From: Martinezella tropici
GTDB taxonomy: Bacteria; Pseudomonadota; Alphaproteobacteria; Rhizobiales; Rhizobiaceae
DNA length: 64,000 nucleotides
Direction of reading: 5' to 3'
NCBI GenBank assembly: GCA_000799755.1
Contig: JUHI01000005.1
Coordinates: forward strand, 310,001 to 374,000
Below are positions 25,273 through 34,995 of this stretch, in pieces. The notes under the pieces were generated by a model, which ran no database searches, was not told the origin of the DNA, and was given only the letters and a program-made list of their open reading frames with translations. Both the position numbers and the translations under genes were made by a program. Position 1 is the first letter of the stretch; every line of letters begins with the position of its first letter.

Positions 25273-25286
25273 TTGAAACGCTTCAA
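25273..25286. promoter_or_regulatory. LacI-family operator upstream of the HTH-kinase gene
   Basis: TTGAAACGCTTCAA: a 14-bp palindrome with central CG and one mismatched pair, the usual form of LacI/PurR-family sites. It lies 15 nt upstream of the ATG of the HTH-kinase fusion gene, where binding would block the whole operon. Confidence 0.7.
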
Positions 25287-25681
25287 ATGCTAAGAAGCGA
25301 ATGGAGATGCGTCAAAGAAATTGGAATCTAATTTGACAGTGCGCAGCCGCTTCGCGGAGGTAATTGCCGATCAAATGAAGGAATATTTGACCATGCCGAC
25401 CCGAAATTGAATTTTCTTCAATTGCGCTTCCATACGAAACGTTGGCACCAGTCAAGTCCAAGTCCGATGCCGGTTTAAAGCTCTTCGGGCGAACCCGCCG
25501 CTGACATTGACTGACCGTGGCTAGGGGTGGATGGATCATGGAAATACCCTGCCACCACTGGACTTGCGGCATACGGCAAGACCAATCGGCCTGACGTTGC
25601 GCGCAAATTGGCTGCCCATGGCGGCGCAAAGCCTGTTCCTGGAGTTCGTCGCGACAGCAGACATCGAGCGTAGGCTGTCGC

Positions 25682-25893
25682 GCTGGTGCCGCTTCTTAGC
25701 TGTCCCTCAGCTACGTTTCAGCCAGCCGTTGTAATCTTGCCTCGTGCGAATACTGACGCCCCCAACAAAGTTTCGCACGAGGCGCCCATAAGGCTCTCTG
25801 CTCTGCCTCATCCCCATGAGGCAGAGCTCCCCGACAGGCCATAGACCCTTGTTAGCCTTGAGGTTGGACGCTCTCGGCTTCGCCTGCGGAAGC
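25682..25893 (-). ncRNA. candidate structured RNA of unknown family
   Basis: Five helices can be drawn in about 210 nt: GCTTC/GAAGC (25877-25893); AAGGCT (25790-25795) with AGCCTT (25854-25859), enclosing a perfect 12-bp hairpin with 4-nt loop (25800-25827); CCTCGTGCGAA with TTCGCACGAGG (25740-25782); and GCTGG/CCAGC (25682-25726) enclosing AGCTG/CAGCT (25698-25712). A transcript on the minus strand would follow the ABC ATPase gene. A 62-codon frame (25707-25895) crosses it but looks spurious. It loosely recalls HEARO/omega-type RNAs of IscB elements, without an IscB gene; identity is unproven. The rest of the gap, 25313-25681, shows nothing. Confidence 0.5.
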
Positions 25894-25913
25894 AATGTAC
25901 CGGCAGCGGCGGC

Positions 25914-26999
25914 TTACATGCCTGCCCTCAAGGACAATCCCGTCTCCGCGTCGAAGAGATGAATGCGCGCTTCGTCAAAGCCGAAGGTCACGCGATCACC
26001 CGTCTTCGGACATGAGGACGTCTTGACCAGCGCCCCTATTTCCTTGCCGGCAAACCGGAACGTCACGAGTGCGTCATTCCCGTGGAATTCGATGAGATCG
26101 GCAACGCCGTTAAGCGAACCATGCCCGGCATCCACCGGCAGCAGATCGGGCGGACGGATCCCGAGTACGGCCGTCTGGCCTGGTTTCAGGTCGAACCCCT
26201 TGCCGGAAATCGGGATGTCCATGTCTTCGGCCCTCAATATCCACCCACCCTCGCGTTCGACGACCAACACGTCGATGAAGTTGATGTTGGGTGTTCCGAT
26301 AAAGCCTGCGACGAATAGTGATTTCGGCCGCTCATAGATTTCAGCGGGAGAACCCACCTGCTCGATCGCGCCACCCTTCATCAGGACAATTCTATCTGCA
26401 AGCGTCATCGCCTCGAGCTGGTCGTGAGTGACATAGATGGTGGTGGTCTGCAGCTTCTGATGAAGCCTTGCGATCTCCACCCGCATATGGTGCCTGAGTT
26501 TCGCATCGAGATTGGAGAGCGGTTCGTCGAAGAGAAAGACTTTCGGCGTCTTGATCATGGCGCGTGCGATCGCCACACGCTGCTGCTGCCCGCCGGACAG
26601 TTCGGTCGGCTTACGGGAAAGATAGGGCTCCAACCCGAGCGTTGCCGAGACTGCCTTGATGCGTTCGTCGATCTGATCCTTCGGCACCTTCATGCGCTTG
26701 AGGCCGAAGGCGATATTGTCGTAGATCGTCATATGGGGGTAAAGCGCATAATTCTGGAAGACCATCGCCACACCCCTGTCCCTCGGCTCGAGATCGTTGA
26801 CCGGCCTGCCGCCGATCGACACGGTGCCGCCCGAGATATCTTCAAGCCCGGCAATCATGCGAAGCAGCGTGGATTTGCCGCATCCCGACGGCCCGAGGAA
26901 GACGATGAATTCGCGATCCGAAACGTCAAGATTAAAGCCCTTGATGACATTGATGGCGCCATAGCTCTTGTCGACATTGGCGCAGACGATGTTCGACAT
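25914..26999 (-). CDS. sugar/polyol ABC transporter ATP-binding protein (UgpC/MalK type)
   Basis: 361-residue ATPase: Walker [11 protein letters not shown]-loop [12 protein letters not shown], signature LSGGQQQR, Walker [13 protein letters not shown], switch VTHD, then a C-terminal MalK-type regulatory OB domain from about residue 235. ATG 26999 follows GGGGGGAACTGAG; upstream codons belong to the end of the dehydrogenase gene. It is the last gene of the AraC-linked polyol operon and energises the permeases at 28061-29745. Confidence 0.93.
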   Translation of the reverse strand: MSNIVCANVDKSYGAINVIKGFNLDVSDREFIVFLGPSGCGKSTLLRMIAGLEDISGGTVSIGGRPVNDLEPRDRGVAMVFQNYALYPHMTIYDNIAFGLKRMKVPKDQIDERIKAVSATLGLEPYLSRKPTELSGGQQQRVAIARAMIKTPKVFLFDEPLSNLDAKLRHHMRVEIARLHQKLQTTTIYVTHDQLEAMTLADRIVLMKGGAIEQVGSPAEIYERPKSLFVAGFIGTPNINFIDVLVVEREGGWILRAEDMDIPISGKGFDLKPGQTAVLGIRPPDLLPVDAGHGSLNGVADLIEFHGNDALVTFRFAGKEIGALVKTSSCPKTGDRVTFGFDEARIHLFDAETGLSLRAGM

Positions 27000-27000
27000 C

Positions 27001-28047
27001 TCAGTTCCCCCCGCCTTCCATTGCAATTTGCAGCTTGACGTCGGTCGGTCTTCCCGATGCCGCACGCTCGAACGCCTTAATGCTGTCGCCGAACTTGAAG
27101 GTCTCGGTGATGAGCGGGTTGAGGTCGACCTTGCCCGAGGCGATGAGTTGCAGGGCGCGATCGAAGATGTTCGCGTAGCGGAAAACCGTCTCTATGCGGA
27201 CTTCCTTTGCAATTGCTCCCGGAACATCGAAATTGACGGGTTCGACAGGCAAGCCCACCATGACGATAGCGCCGCCGGGTCGGACGAGGTCGAAAATGCC
27301 ATTATAGGCCTTGGGACTGCCGCTCGCCTCGAAAACGACATCCACACCCCAGCCTTCGGTCTCGGATTGAATGACCTCGTGCAGCGATCTTTCGTTGAGA
27401 TTGACCGGAACGATGCCGTGATAGCCACCGGCAATCGCGAGCTTTTCACGGCTGAAGTCGGAGACATAGACCCGGCTGCAGCCGCCGGCGAGCGCTGCGA
27501 GTGCGACCATGATGCCAATCGGGCCGCAACCGATCACGGCTGCGACATCGCCGGGCACGATCCGTGCCCGAGCCGCGGCCTGCATGCCGATCGCGAAAGG
27601 CTCGACCATGGCGCCTTCGGCAAAACTGACATTGTCGGGCAGCTTGTAGGTAAAGGCGGCCGGATGAACCACGAAGGGCGTCAGCACGCCGTGAATGGGC
27701 GGCGTCGCCCAAAACCGCACGCTGGGATCGACATTGTAGATGCCGAGCTTCGACGCGCGCGAGGAAAGGTCCGGGATGCCGGGTTCCATGCAGACGCGGT
27801 CTCCCGGCCGGAGATTGTCGACCTTGCCGCCGACTTCAACAACGGTACCCGCAGCCTCATGGCCGAGAACCATGGGTTCGCGCAGGACGAAGGACCCGAT
27901 GGCGCCATGCGTGTAGTAGTGCACATCGCTGCCACACACGCCGACCGTGTGGATCCTAATCTTGACGTCGTTCGGGCCAAGTTCGAGCGGCAGGTCGATG
28001 TCCCGCAACGAGAGCACGCCTTTTTGCTCGAGAACGAGAGCTTCCAT
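27001..28047 (-). CDS. zinc-type polyol dehydrogenase (sorbitol/xylitol dehydrogenase family)
   Basis: 348-residue MDR-family NAD-dependent dehydrogenase. Catalytic zinc ligands: the Cys in [13 protein letters not shown] and the His-Glu in GHEAAG. The dinucleotide fold follows ([18 protein letters not shown]). The lobe that binds the second, structural zinc in many relatives has lost all its cysteines (reads [15 protein letters not shown] then [15 protein letters not shown]). It is likely to oxidise a polyol such as xylitol, sorbitol or an analogue to a ketose. ATG 28047 follows AAAGGATCATCGAA. It is in the same operon as the transporter, so it probably acts on the imported substrate. Confidence 0.9.
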   Translation of the reverse strand: MEALVLEQKGVLSLRDIDLPLELGPNDVKIRIHTVGVCGSDVHYYTHGAIGSFVLREPMVLGHEAAGTVVEVGGKVDNLRPGDRVCMEPGIPDLSSRASKLGIYNVDPSVRFWATPPIHGVLTPFVVHPAAFTYKLPDNVSFAEGAMVEPFAIGMQAAARARIVPGDVAAVIGCGPIGIMVALAALAGGCSRVYVSDFSREKLAIAGGYHGIVPVNLNERSLHEVIQSETEGWGVDVVFEASGSPKAYNGIFDLVRPGGAIVMVGLPVEPVNFDVPGAIAKEVRIETVFRYANIFDRALQLIASGKVDLNPLITETFKFGDSIKAFERAASGRPTDVKLQIAMEGGGN

Positions 28048-28060
28048 TTCGATGATCCTT

Positions 28061-28882
28061 TTATGATGACTTGCGTTTGAACGCATTGTTTAGCAGCCCG
28101 CTCAGAACGCCGATGAAGAGCAGCGGGGGAATGGAAAGAAGCACCACCGAGGCATTGAGAATGCCCCAGGGAACGTCGCGGCCGAGCTGGGTCAATTCGG
28201 ACGCGACGATCGGAAGCGTCTTGGCATCGGACGTGGTCAGCATGAGTGCAATCAGGAACTCGTTCCACACCAGCACGAATGCGAAGGCCACGGCACCGAT
28301 CAATGACCGCGACGCAATCGGCAGCGCAATGAGAAAGAAGATTGCGAAAGGCCCGTAACCGTCGACACGCGCCGCCTCTTCGACATCCTTGGGCACTCGG
28401 GCGAAGGCCGGAATGCTGAGCCAGACGATAGTTGCCAGCGTCAGGAGCGTGTAGGTCACGATCATCGACAGGCGGGTGTCGTAAAGACCGAAGTTCAGCC
28501 AAATCACCATGAGCGGAATGGCGACGGCAACCGGCGGTAGGAAGCGGAGCGACAGGACAAAGAACTGAATGTCCTTCGACCAGCGATTTGGATAGCGGGC
28601 AATCGCATAAGCTGCGGGCAGCCCAAGGAATGTCCCGATAAACACAGCGATACCCGAAATCAGCACGGAGTTGACGAGACCGGCAAACACGCTGTCGCGG
28701 CCGAGGACATAGGCGAAATTATCCAATGTCGGGGTAAAGAAAAAGAGCGGCGTCGGCGTGACGATGTCGACTCGGTTCTTGAAGGCGTTGAGCGTTGTCC
28801 AGAAGACCGGGAAAACAGCTGAGAATGCGGCTATTGCAAGAATGACCCTGCCGACCAAACGGCCTGCGCGACGACTGCTCAT
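28061..28882 (-). CDS. ABC transporter permease, MalG type
   Basis: 273-residue inner-membrane permease of the CUT1 family. It opens with [20 protein letters not shown], has about six membrane segments and the EAA loop [20 protein letters not shown]. Its ATG overlaps the stop of the preceding permease gene (ATGA at 28879-28882). Upstream in-frame codons lie over that gene and are not used. Confidence 0.92.
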   Translation of the reverse strand: MSSRRAGRLVGRVILAIAAFSAVFPVFWTTLNAFKNRVDIVTPTPLFFFTPTLDNFAYVLGRDSVFAGLVNSVLISGIAVFIGTFLGLPAAYAIARYPNRWSKDIQFFVLSLRFLPPVAVAIPLMVIWLNFGLYDTRLSMIVTYTLLTLATIVWLSIPAFARVPKDVEEAARVDGYGPFAIFFLIALPIASRSLIGAVAFAFVLVWNEFLIALMLTTSDAKTLPIVASELTQLGRDVPWGILNASVVLLSIPPLLFIGVLSGLLNNAFKRKSS

Positions 28883-29745
28883 ATCCTGGCCCTCTTCCAG
28901 ATGAAGGTAAACGCCACGGATGTTGCAATCATCATCAGCACGGCCATGCTCGACGCATAGGAAATGCGACCGGACTCGATGAAGCCTTGCGAGAAGGCAT
29001 ACATGTCGAGCGTTTCCGTCGAAATCCCCGGCCCGCCACGTGTCATCACATAGATCAGGTCGAATGCGCGCAACGACTCGATCATCTTGACGAAGGCAAG
29101 CGAGATCAGCGGCGCCTTCAGCATCGGCAACGCGACATAGGCATAGACTTCCCATGTCCGGGCATGATCGAGCCTGGCCGCCTCAAAGGGCTGAGGCGGG
29201 AGCGTTTCCAGCAGCTTCAAGACGATGACGGAGAAGAACAAGCCCCATTGCCAGACATCGACCAGGGCGACCGTGCCGAGTGCAGTCACCGGATTGGAAA
29301 GCAGATCGAGCGGTTGGCCGGTAATCGCCTTATAGGGATAGGTGATGATGCCATAAAGCGGATGGAAGGCGAACTTCCACACGAAGGCTGCCGACACGCG
29401 TGGAAGAATGACCGGCATCAGGAAAAGCAGCGACAGCAGGTTGCGTGCCTTCGCAGTAGCGCACTCAAACAGGAGAATGCCAAGGCCGATTGCGATGATG
29501 AGGGTCAACGCGACGGTCAGCACCTCCCATGTGAGCGACACCCGGATAGCATTGAGAAAGCGGCGATCCGAAAACAGCGATAGATAATTGGCAAAGCCGA
29601 CGAACCGTCCATCGGGCCGGCTGAGCTCACGATCCTCGAACGAGATCACGATCGCGTAGACCGTCGGCACAAGTGCCAAAACGGCCAGAACGATCATGGC
29701 TGGCGTCAGGAAGACCGCCGGTAGCAGAATGCGTTTGTTTGTCAT
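28879..29745 (-). CDS. ABC transporter permease, MalF type
   Basis: 288-residue permease with a hydrophobic start (MTNKRILLPAVFLTPAMIVL) and the EAA-loop equivalent EAARLDHARTWEVYAYVALP. It forms a heterodimer with the MalG-type permease that follows. It is separated from the binding-protein gene by an 86-nt gap containing a hairpin. Confidence 0.92.
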   Translation of the reverse strand: MTNKRILLPAVFLTPAMIVLAVLALVPTVYAIVISFEDRELSRPDGRFVGFANYLSLFSDRRFLNAIRVSLTWEVLTVALTLIIAIGLGILLFECATAKARNLLSLLFLMPVILPRVSAAFVWKFAFHPLYGIITYPYKAITGQPLDLLSNPVTALGTVALVDVWQWGLFFSVIVLKLLETLPPQPFEAARLDHARTWEVYAYVALPMLKAPLISLAFVKMIESLRAFDLIYVMTRGGPGISTETLDMYAFSQGFIESGRISYASSMAVLMMIATSVAFTFIWKRARI

Positions 29746-29785
29746 GACTTACCTTCCGGCAACCTGTTCGCCGATGAACGAAGAA

Positions 29786-29810
29786 CCCGGCGGCCGCAAT
29801 GACCGCCGGG
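29786..29810 (-). promoter_or_regulatory. stem-loop between binding-protein and permease genes
   Basis: CCCGGCGG and CCGCCGGG form a perfect 8-bp GC stem with a 9-nt loop, 21 nt after the binding-protein stop on the minus strand. No U-run. Same position in the operon as the hairpins at 1785-1814 and 11983-12004. Confidence 0.55.
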
Positions 29811-29831
29811 CCTTGGGAGGATGCTCCGTGC

Positions 29832-31109
29832 CTACTGGCTGCGAGCGACCAGGTCCTTGGCGAAATCGTTGAGTTCGTCGAGGCCACCCTTGATATCCGT
29901 GCGCGTGCCGGTGATCAGCTCTTCGAGGATAATACCCCAGCGATCGCCAAGGTCAGGCCATTGCGGGCTCTGCCAGAAGTTGACGGCAGTCACCTTGCCT
30001 GTGTCAGCAAGGGCCTGCCCGAGCGCCGGTCCGTAAGTGTCGGCGAACTTCTTGCTCGTCATGATGCTCGTGCGGTTGAGCTCGCTGAACTGGCCGGCAT
30101 CGAGACGGCGTTCCTCGTTCTCCTTCGACGTCGCCCAGGCGATAAAGAGGCCTGCACACTGCTTCGAAGCCTCGTCCTTGTTGGCCTTCGTGCCGATGGC
30201 AAGGCCATGGCCATAGCCACCGCCCGTCAGCGGCGTCGGCGGCGGCAGATACCCGATCTTGTCGGCGACCTGAGAGGACTTCTTGTCGAGCGCCATGCCG
30301 ACCAGCGGCGTCGACTCGATCAGGATCGCGACTTGTCCGGAGGTAAAGGCGCCCACGGCCTCATCCCAACTTCCTGTCTGGCTGCCAGGCGCCGAATACT
30401 TGAAAAGCTCCAGATAGGTCTGTGTCGCCTTCACAGCAGCATCGCTATCGAAGGTCGGCGTCTTGCCGTCAAACCATTGACCGCCGAAGCCCTTGAAGAA
30501 GGGCATCCAACGCCAGACATTGGCACCCGAACCGCGTTGACCGCGCAATGCGGTGCCGTAGATGCCCTTGTCCGGCTGATTGAGCTTTTTTACCGCGGCA
30601 ATGTATTCGTCAAGCGTCTTCGGCGGCTGGATGCCTGCCGCGTCGAGCAGATCCTTGCGGTAGATCATCAAGTCGCCACCACCGGTCACCGGCGCGAACC
30701 AGACCTTGCCGTCATAGGTCGCAATCTTCTGACGACCAGGGTCGAAATCGGCGTAGTCATATTCCTTGGGGTAGTAGTCCAGCAGCGGCACGACCCAGCC
30801 CGACGAGGCGAAGAGCGCAACGTTGGCTTCGTCAATATAGTACACATTGTACTTGCCAATCGTGGAGGCGTCGGCCTTGGTTTTCGCCCGCCTGTCATTC
30901 TCGTTGAGATAGTCGATTTGGAAGCTTGCGCCTCCGCTCAGCTTGCTGAATTCACCCTTGTATTGCTCCAGCAAGGTCAAACCGTCACGCGGCTGCGCCA
31001 GCACGCGGATGGTGCCGGAGCATTGTGCTGCAGATGCAAAAGATGGTGCAGTGCCAAAAAAAGCGCATGCGATAGCGATGCTCGAAACGAGCGTCTTTAC
31101 GGCTCTCAT
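29832..31109 (-). CDS. ABC transporter substrate-binding protein, polyol/sugar type
   Basis: 425-residue periplasmic protein. Signal peptide MRAVKTLVSSIAIACAFFGT ending near ASA, then a family 1 binding-protein fold (TIRVLAQPRDGLTLLEQY, and TGGGDLMIYRKDLLDAAGI, the typical hinge region). ATG 31109 follows GGGGAGGAATTAC, a near-perfect ribosome-binding site. First transporter gene of the operon, 158 nt downstream of the araC-family gene. With a polyol dehydrogenase in the operon, a sugar alcohol is the likely ligand. Confidence 0.92.
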   Translation of the reverse strand: MRAVKTLVSSIAIACAFFGTAPSFASAAQCSGTIRVLAQPRDGLTLLEQYKGEFSKLSGGASFQIDYLNENDRRAKTKADASTIGKYNVYYIDEANVALFASSGWVVPLLDYYPKEYDYADFDPGRQKIATYDGKVWFAPVTGGGDLMIYRKDLLDAAGIQPPKTLDEYIAAVKKLNQPDKGIYGTALRGQRGSGANVWRWMPFFKGFGGQWFDGKTPTFDSDAAVKATQTYLELFKYSAPGSQTGSWDEAVGAFTSGQVAILIESTPLVGMALDKKSSQVADKIGYLPPPTPLTGGGYGHGLAIGTKANKDEASKQCAGLFIAWATSKENEERRLDAGQFSELNRTSIMTSKKFADTYGPALGQALADTGKVTAVNFWQSPQWPDLGDRWGIILEELITGTRTDIKGGLDELNDFAKDLVARSQ

Positions 31110-31266
31110 GTAATTCCTCCCCTGTAAATAGACGGTGCAGACAGGCGAATGTGCCTGCGCCTGCCCTCCCAAGCGACGTTGATCGCAGTTGCAAATAGTA
31201 CGGGTATCGATGCGCGGTGCTAGCGCGCGCCATGCAGAGAATCTATACTTTAATGCGCAAAATCGA

Positions 31267-32220
31267 TCAGCTCTCGACCGCCCGAACGGGCCGCCTTTGA
31301 CCCGTCAGCCTGCGATATGCCGATGGCGTCATCCTGTGCTGACGAAGGAAGGTTCGGTTGAAGTTGGATATGTTGAGATATCCGACTTCGAAGCAAATGT
31401 CGGTAATCGGCATATCTGTCTCGGCAAGCAGCTTGCATGCCTGCCAGACCCGCAGCTTGTTGACATGATCCGTGAAGCTGTTGCCAGTGTTCTTCTTGAA
31501 GAAACGCGAAAAGGCGCTTTCGCTCATACCGGCCAGTTCGGCCACCTCGCGCAGGTGAATATCAGTCGCCAACTGCTCGAATATATAGGTAAGCGAGCGC
31601 TGAAGAACATCGAGCGTCTCCGCATCGAGCTTGGGAGAAAATTCGGTCGACGATAGGATTTCGAACTCCTGCGAGGAGGAAAGTATGTCGAGAAGCTGGA
31701 TGAACAGCGATAGCCGCGAGAAACCCTTGGCTGTTTCCATTGCATCGATGACCTCCGTCGCCATCCGCTTGCTCTTGCCGTGAAAGACGAGCCCTCGTTC
31801 CGAGCGGGCAAAGAAGCTGGTCAGCTGCGCGACTTCCGGCAGCATCGCGCTGATCGACAGCACCCGTTCCGGGTCAAATTGGATAATGACATCACGCCCG
31901 CGAATTATTTCTCCGGGCTCGGTCGGCGTTACCCAATCGTGTGGCAGGTTCGACCCGACAATCGTCAGATAGCCTGGATGGAATTCGCCAATATGATCGC
32001 CGACGAATGCCATGCCGCTTGCCTTGCGAAGCAGATGTATCTCGATCTCGGGGTGGTAGTTCCATACGTTGCGTTCCCACGGATAATCGTCCAATCGCCA
32101 CAAGAAAGTCTCGTCCGCTTTGGTAATGATATGCTCATAGGTCGGAGGGCTGCCGATCAGCGATCCCGTCTTGGCACCTAAAGCATGCTTTCCAGCAGCA
32201 GATTTCTTGCTCCGTGACAT
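31267..32220 (-). CDS. AraC family transcriptional regulator
   Basis: 317 residues: an N-terminal cupin-like sensing domain (HPEIEIHLLRKASGMAFVGD, FHPGYLTIVGSNLPH) and two C-terminal helix-turn-helix motifs (REVAELAGMSESAFSRFFKK and ITDICFEVGYLNISNFNRTF). It is encoded just upstream of, and in the same direction as, the polyol transporter operon, and is its probable activator. ATG 32220. The 158-nt gap after it should hold the target promoter, though I cannot point to a clear binding site. Confidence 0.92.
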   Translation of the reverse strand: MSRSKKSAAGKHALGAKTGSLIGSPPTYEHIITKADETFLWRLDDYPWERNVWNYHPEIEIHLLRKASGMAFVGDHIGEFHPGYLTIVGSNLPHDWVTPTEPGEIIRGRDVIIQFDPERVLSISAMLPEVAQLTSFFARSERGLVFHGKSKRMATEVIDAMETAKGFSRLSLFIQLLDILSSSQEFEILSSTEFSPKLDAETLDVLQRSLTYIFEQLATDIHLREVAELAGMSESAFSRFFKKNTGNSFTDHVNKLRVWQACKLLAETDMPITDICFEVGYLNISNFNRTFLRQHRMTPSAYRRLTGQRRPVRAVES

Positions 32221-32455
32221 ATTTCGACCCGAACATCACAAGTCATTGCTTTTCTCAGGAAAGACAATCTCATGCAATTGCCTACACTACATTGTTTCGA
32301 AGCCCCCTCAGGCAATGAGGACACCTTCGCCTTTCCCTGTCGCGCGCAAGAAGACGAATTGCCGGATAAATGAGCTTTCGAGCGTGCCCTCAACTCATCG
32401 TTCATGAGTGACTGGAGCCTCTTCGCATGCCCGACAAAATTGGCTATTAAGCCCC

Positions 32456-33040
32456 ATGTTTGAGCTCGTATCGATCGTCACCGCCAGTCAGGAAATCAAG
32501 AAAAGCCGGTTCGTTGCGACGGCCGCTCCGGTCACTGATATTGAGGCCGCAAAGGCGTTTGTCGCAAAGCACTCGGTCATGGATGCCAATCACAATTGTT
32601 GGGCCTGGCGTATTGGGCAGAACTATCGCTTCAGCGACGATGGCGAGCCGAGCGGTACGGCCGGCAAGCCGATCCTGCAGGCTGTCGACGGCTTCGAATT
32701 GGACATGGTCGCCGTCGTCGTCACGCGCTGGTTCGGCGGTACTCTCCTGGGTGCCGGCGGATTGATCCGTGCCTATGGGGGCACCGCCGCAACATGTCTT
32801 CAAGGCGCGGAGAAAAGAGAAATCCTACCGACCGTCGCTGCAACGATCGATGTGCAGTTTTCCCATCTCGCTCTGGTGAAAGCGAAGCTTCTCGCCGAGG
32901 CAGGCGTTCAGATTCTGGAAGAGCGCTTCACCGAGTGCGGCGCAACGCTCGGCGTGAGCATAAACGCGTCGATGGTCGAGCAGGTCGTTGACAACGTCCT
33001 GGATCTCACGAGCGGCCGGGCAACCGTGAAATTGGATTGA
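32456..33040 (+). CDS. YigZ/IMPACT family protein
   Basis: 194 residues with the UPF0029 (Impact) N-terminal domain: ITASQEIKKSRF-like start, DANHNCWAWRIG, the signature FSDDGEPSGTAGKP and VVVTRWFGGTLLGAGGL-type block, then a ferredoxin-like C-terminal domain. The family is widespread and linked in eukaryotes to Gcn1 binding; the bacterial role is not settled. ATG 32456 is chosen because the conserved domain starts there. Divergent from araC, convergent with the MFS gene. Confidence 0.9.
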   Translation: MFELVSIVTASQEIKKSRFVATAAPVTDIEAAKAFVAKHSVMDANHNCWAWRIGQNYRFSDDGEPSGTAGKPILQAVDGFELDMVAVVVTRWFGGTLLGAGGLIRAYGGTAATCLQGAEKREILPTVAATIDVQFSHLALVKAKLLAEAGVQILEERFTECGATLGVSINASMVEQVVDNVLDLTSGRATVKLD

Positions 33041-33106
33041 TCGAGGCGCCGCAAGAAAAGCCGACTGAAGGGACATCTCGTCTGACATGGGAAACAAGCA
33101 AAGCCA

Positions 33107-34378
33107 TCAATCGCCGGAAGCTACGATACCCTGAGGCGGACTGGATACTGAAGCGGCTGCCCGCAGCAAGCCGTGGAACCCGATCCAAAGCGCGACCGAT
33201 CCGAACGCGAAGCTGCCGAGGATGGTGAACATCGTGCCGTAGCCGATCTCCTGTGCCAGCCAGCCGCCGATCGCCGGGCTCAGGGATGCGCCGATCCCTT
33301 GCATGGTCATCACGACGCCCTGGCCGACGTTGATGCGGCCGGTTCCGTTCAGGATGCGGGCAACGAGCGCCGGAACGGCCACGCTTTGCAGGCCCGCGCC
33401 GATACCATCGAGAACCTGCACCGGATAGACGCCCCAGGACGTAATGAGATGCGCCGCCACAAAACCGCGGATCGGCAGGGAGACGAACGAGATCAGCAGC
33501 ACGAGCCATTGCCCTCTCCTTTCCGCCATGTGCATCGCGATCAACGAGGTGATGATCATCGTGCCTTGCGCCACCACCACTGTCAGGGCGACGAAGCTCG
33601 CGGGATCGGCATGACCGGCGGAGACGACCGCCAGCCCGAACAGCGGTAGCATCGCGCCGTTGCCGAGATGAAACAATGCAAGCGCACCCGCCAGGACGAG
33701 CAGCGGCTTCGATTCTGCAAGCACCTTGAAGCCGCTTGGCTTCCGGTGCATTGCGGGCTCCACCCCTCCTTGCGGACCGACGGCGGCAAGGGTCGCGCCA
33801 CGCGCTTCGTCATCGTCGATCGCGTCGGCCGGGATCATCAGCACGGAGATAATGGTAAGCACGCCAAAGACGGCCGACAGCCAGAATACGGCAGTAAGCC
33901 CGAACATCCAGCCGAGCCATCCCGACAGTCCGGCACCGACCAGGTTGCCGGCGTGATTGAACGCCTGATTGTAGCCATTCTGCCGATTGAACCCCGCCTG
34001 CCGGACAATGCCGAGAGTGATACCATTAAGAGCCGGCCCGATTGCAGCGCCGGCAATAGAGGTCGCAACCTGCGACAGAGCCACGACCCAGAAGAGCTGC
34101 GACAGCAATATGATCATGGATGCCAGAACGGTGCAGATACCCAACACGATCACGCATATGCGCTTGTGCGTCGTCTCATCGATGAAAGCTCCGGCCGGTG
34201 CCATCATCACCATTCCCGCGATCCCGCCGATCGTCATGACGGAGCCGATTGATCCGCTTTGCCAGCCATGGGCAACGAGAAAAACACCGAGGAACGGTCC
34301 GATGCCAGCCTGAACATCGGCCATGAAGAAATTCAAAAATCCAAGTGGAACGAGAGCTCGAGCTTGCTGTTGGTCCAT
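33107..34378 (-). CDS. MFS transporter
   Basis: 423-residue inner-membrane protein with 12 predicted membrane segments. It has the N-terminal start LVPLGFLNFFMADVQAGIGP seen in the 'MFS_1-like' group, and a long hydrophilic central loop (about residues 185-220). Function is unknown, probably drug or metabolite efflux. ATG 34378 is used; a TTG six codons earlier is possible. No clear ribosome-binding site at either. Convergent with the YigZ gene, 66 nt apart. Confidence 0.88.
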   Translation of the reverse strand: MDQQQARALVPLGFLNFFMADVQAGIGPFLGVFLVAHGWQSGSIGSVMTIGGIAGMVMMAPAGAFIDETTHKRICVIVLGICTVLASMIILLSQLFWVVALSQVATSIAGAAIGPALNGITLGIVRQAGFNRQNGYNQAFNHAGNLVGAGLSGWLGWMFGLTAVFWLSAVFGVLTIISVLMIPADAIDDDEARGATLAAVGPQGGVEPAMHRKPSGFKVLAESKPLLVLAGALALFHLGNGAMLPLFGLAVVSAGHADPASFVALTVVVAQGTMIITSLIAMHMAERRGQWLVLLISFVSLPIRGFVAAHLITSWGVYPVQVLDGIGAGLQSVAVPALVARILNGTGRINVGQGVVMTMQGIGASLSPAIGGWLAQEIGYGTMFTILGSFAFGSVALWIGFHGLLRAAASVSSPPQGIVASGD

Positions 34379-34478
34379 GGGAGAAGCGCGCGACAAGTGA
34401 CAACCACATTGTTTCTGAAATCGTCAAATGGAAAGCGCTGGGCGGCAAAAGGTTCCCACGCGTTTGGAGTAGCGGGGC

Positions 34479-34922
34479 CTAGGCCCGCGCCGCCATCGTC
34501 TCCGTCGTGAACGCAATTTCCTGGCCGAAGGACAATTCGAGCGTATTGCCGTCGGGATCGGCGATATAGGTCCAGCAACCCACCGGAGGCCCGTCGTCGC
34601 GCGGCTTGGACCTCAATATGCCCCGCCGTTCGGCTTCATCCGCCTGGCGCAGCACTTCATCGCGCGTTGAGCAGGCAATGCCGATATGGCCGAAGGGGCC
34701 AAGCGGCGTATCCTTTAGGCTGCGCGAAGCGACAAGAACAAGTGCAAAAGGACGCAGACCGTCCGCCATCCATGCGACAGCGTCCAGCGGCTCCTTTGCC
34801 TCTCTTCGGTGGATAACGTGAAGACCGGCAAATTCCTCATAAAAGGCAATGCTCGTGTCGAGATCGCGCACCAGAAGCGCGACATGCGATAATCCCAGAT
34901 CTTTGTTTGCCGATTGGCTCAT
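34479..34922 (-). CDS. VOC family protein (glyoxalase/bleomycin-resistance fold)
   Basis: 147 residues with paired beta-alpha-beta-beta-beta modules. Metal-ligand positions typical of the fold: H in LSHVALLVRDLDTSIAFYEE, H in FGHIGIA, E in GNTLELS. ADPDGNTLEL is the family hallmark. Substrate unknown; such proteins include glyoxalase I, dioxygenases and resistance proteins. ATG 34922 follows GGAGAATTGATC. Divergent from the LysR gene, which probably controls it. Confidence 0.9.
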   Translation of the reverse strand: MSQSANKDLGLSHVALLVRDLDTSIAFYEEFAGLHVIHRREAKEPLDAVAWMADGLRPFALVLVASRSLKDTPLGPFGHIGIACSTRDEVLRQADEAERRGILRSKPRDDGPPVGCWTYIADPDGNTLELSFGQEIAFTTETMAARA

Positions 34923-34951
34923 GATCAATTCTCCTTTCCCTTTCACTGTGG

Positions 34952-34963
34952 ATCATCGATAAT
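34952..34963. promoter_or_regulatory. imperfect dyad between the VOC gene and lysR
   Basis: ATCATCGATAAT is a 12-bp palindrome around ATCGAT with one mismatched pair, placed between the divergent VOC and LysR-family genes, 30 nt from the VOC start. A LysR-type site is plausible; evidence is only position and symmetry. Confidence 0.35.
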
Positions 34964-34995
34964 AAGAATGGAAATCGGATAACGGTATCTCTCTC

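Noticed and set aside
25707..25895. 62-codon minus-strand frame over the hairpin-rich block
   Set aside because: Its codons are dictated by the inverted repeats and no protein family is recognisable; RNA structure is the better explanation.
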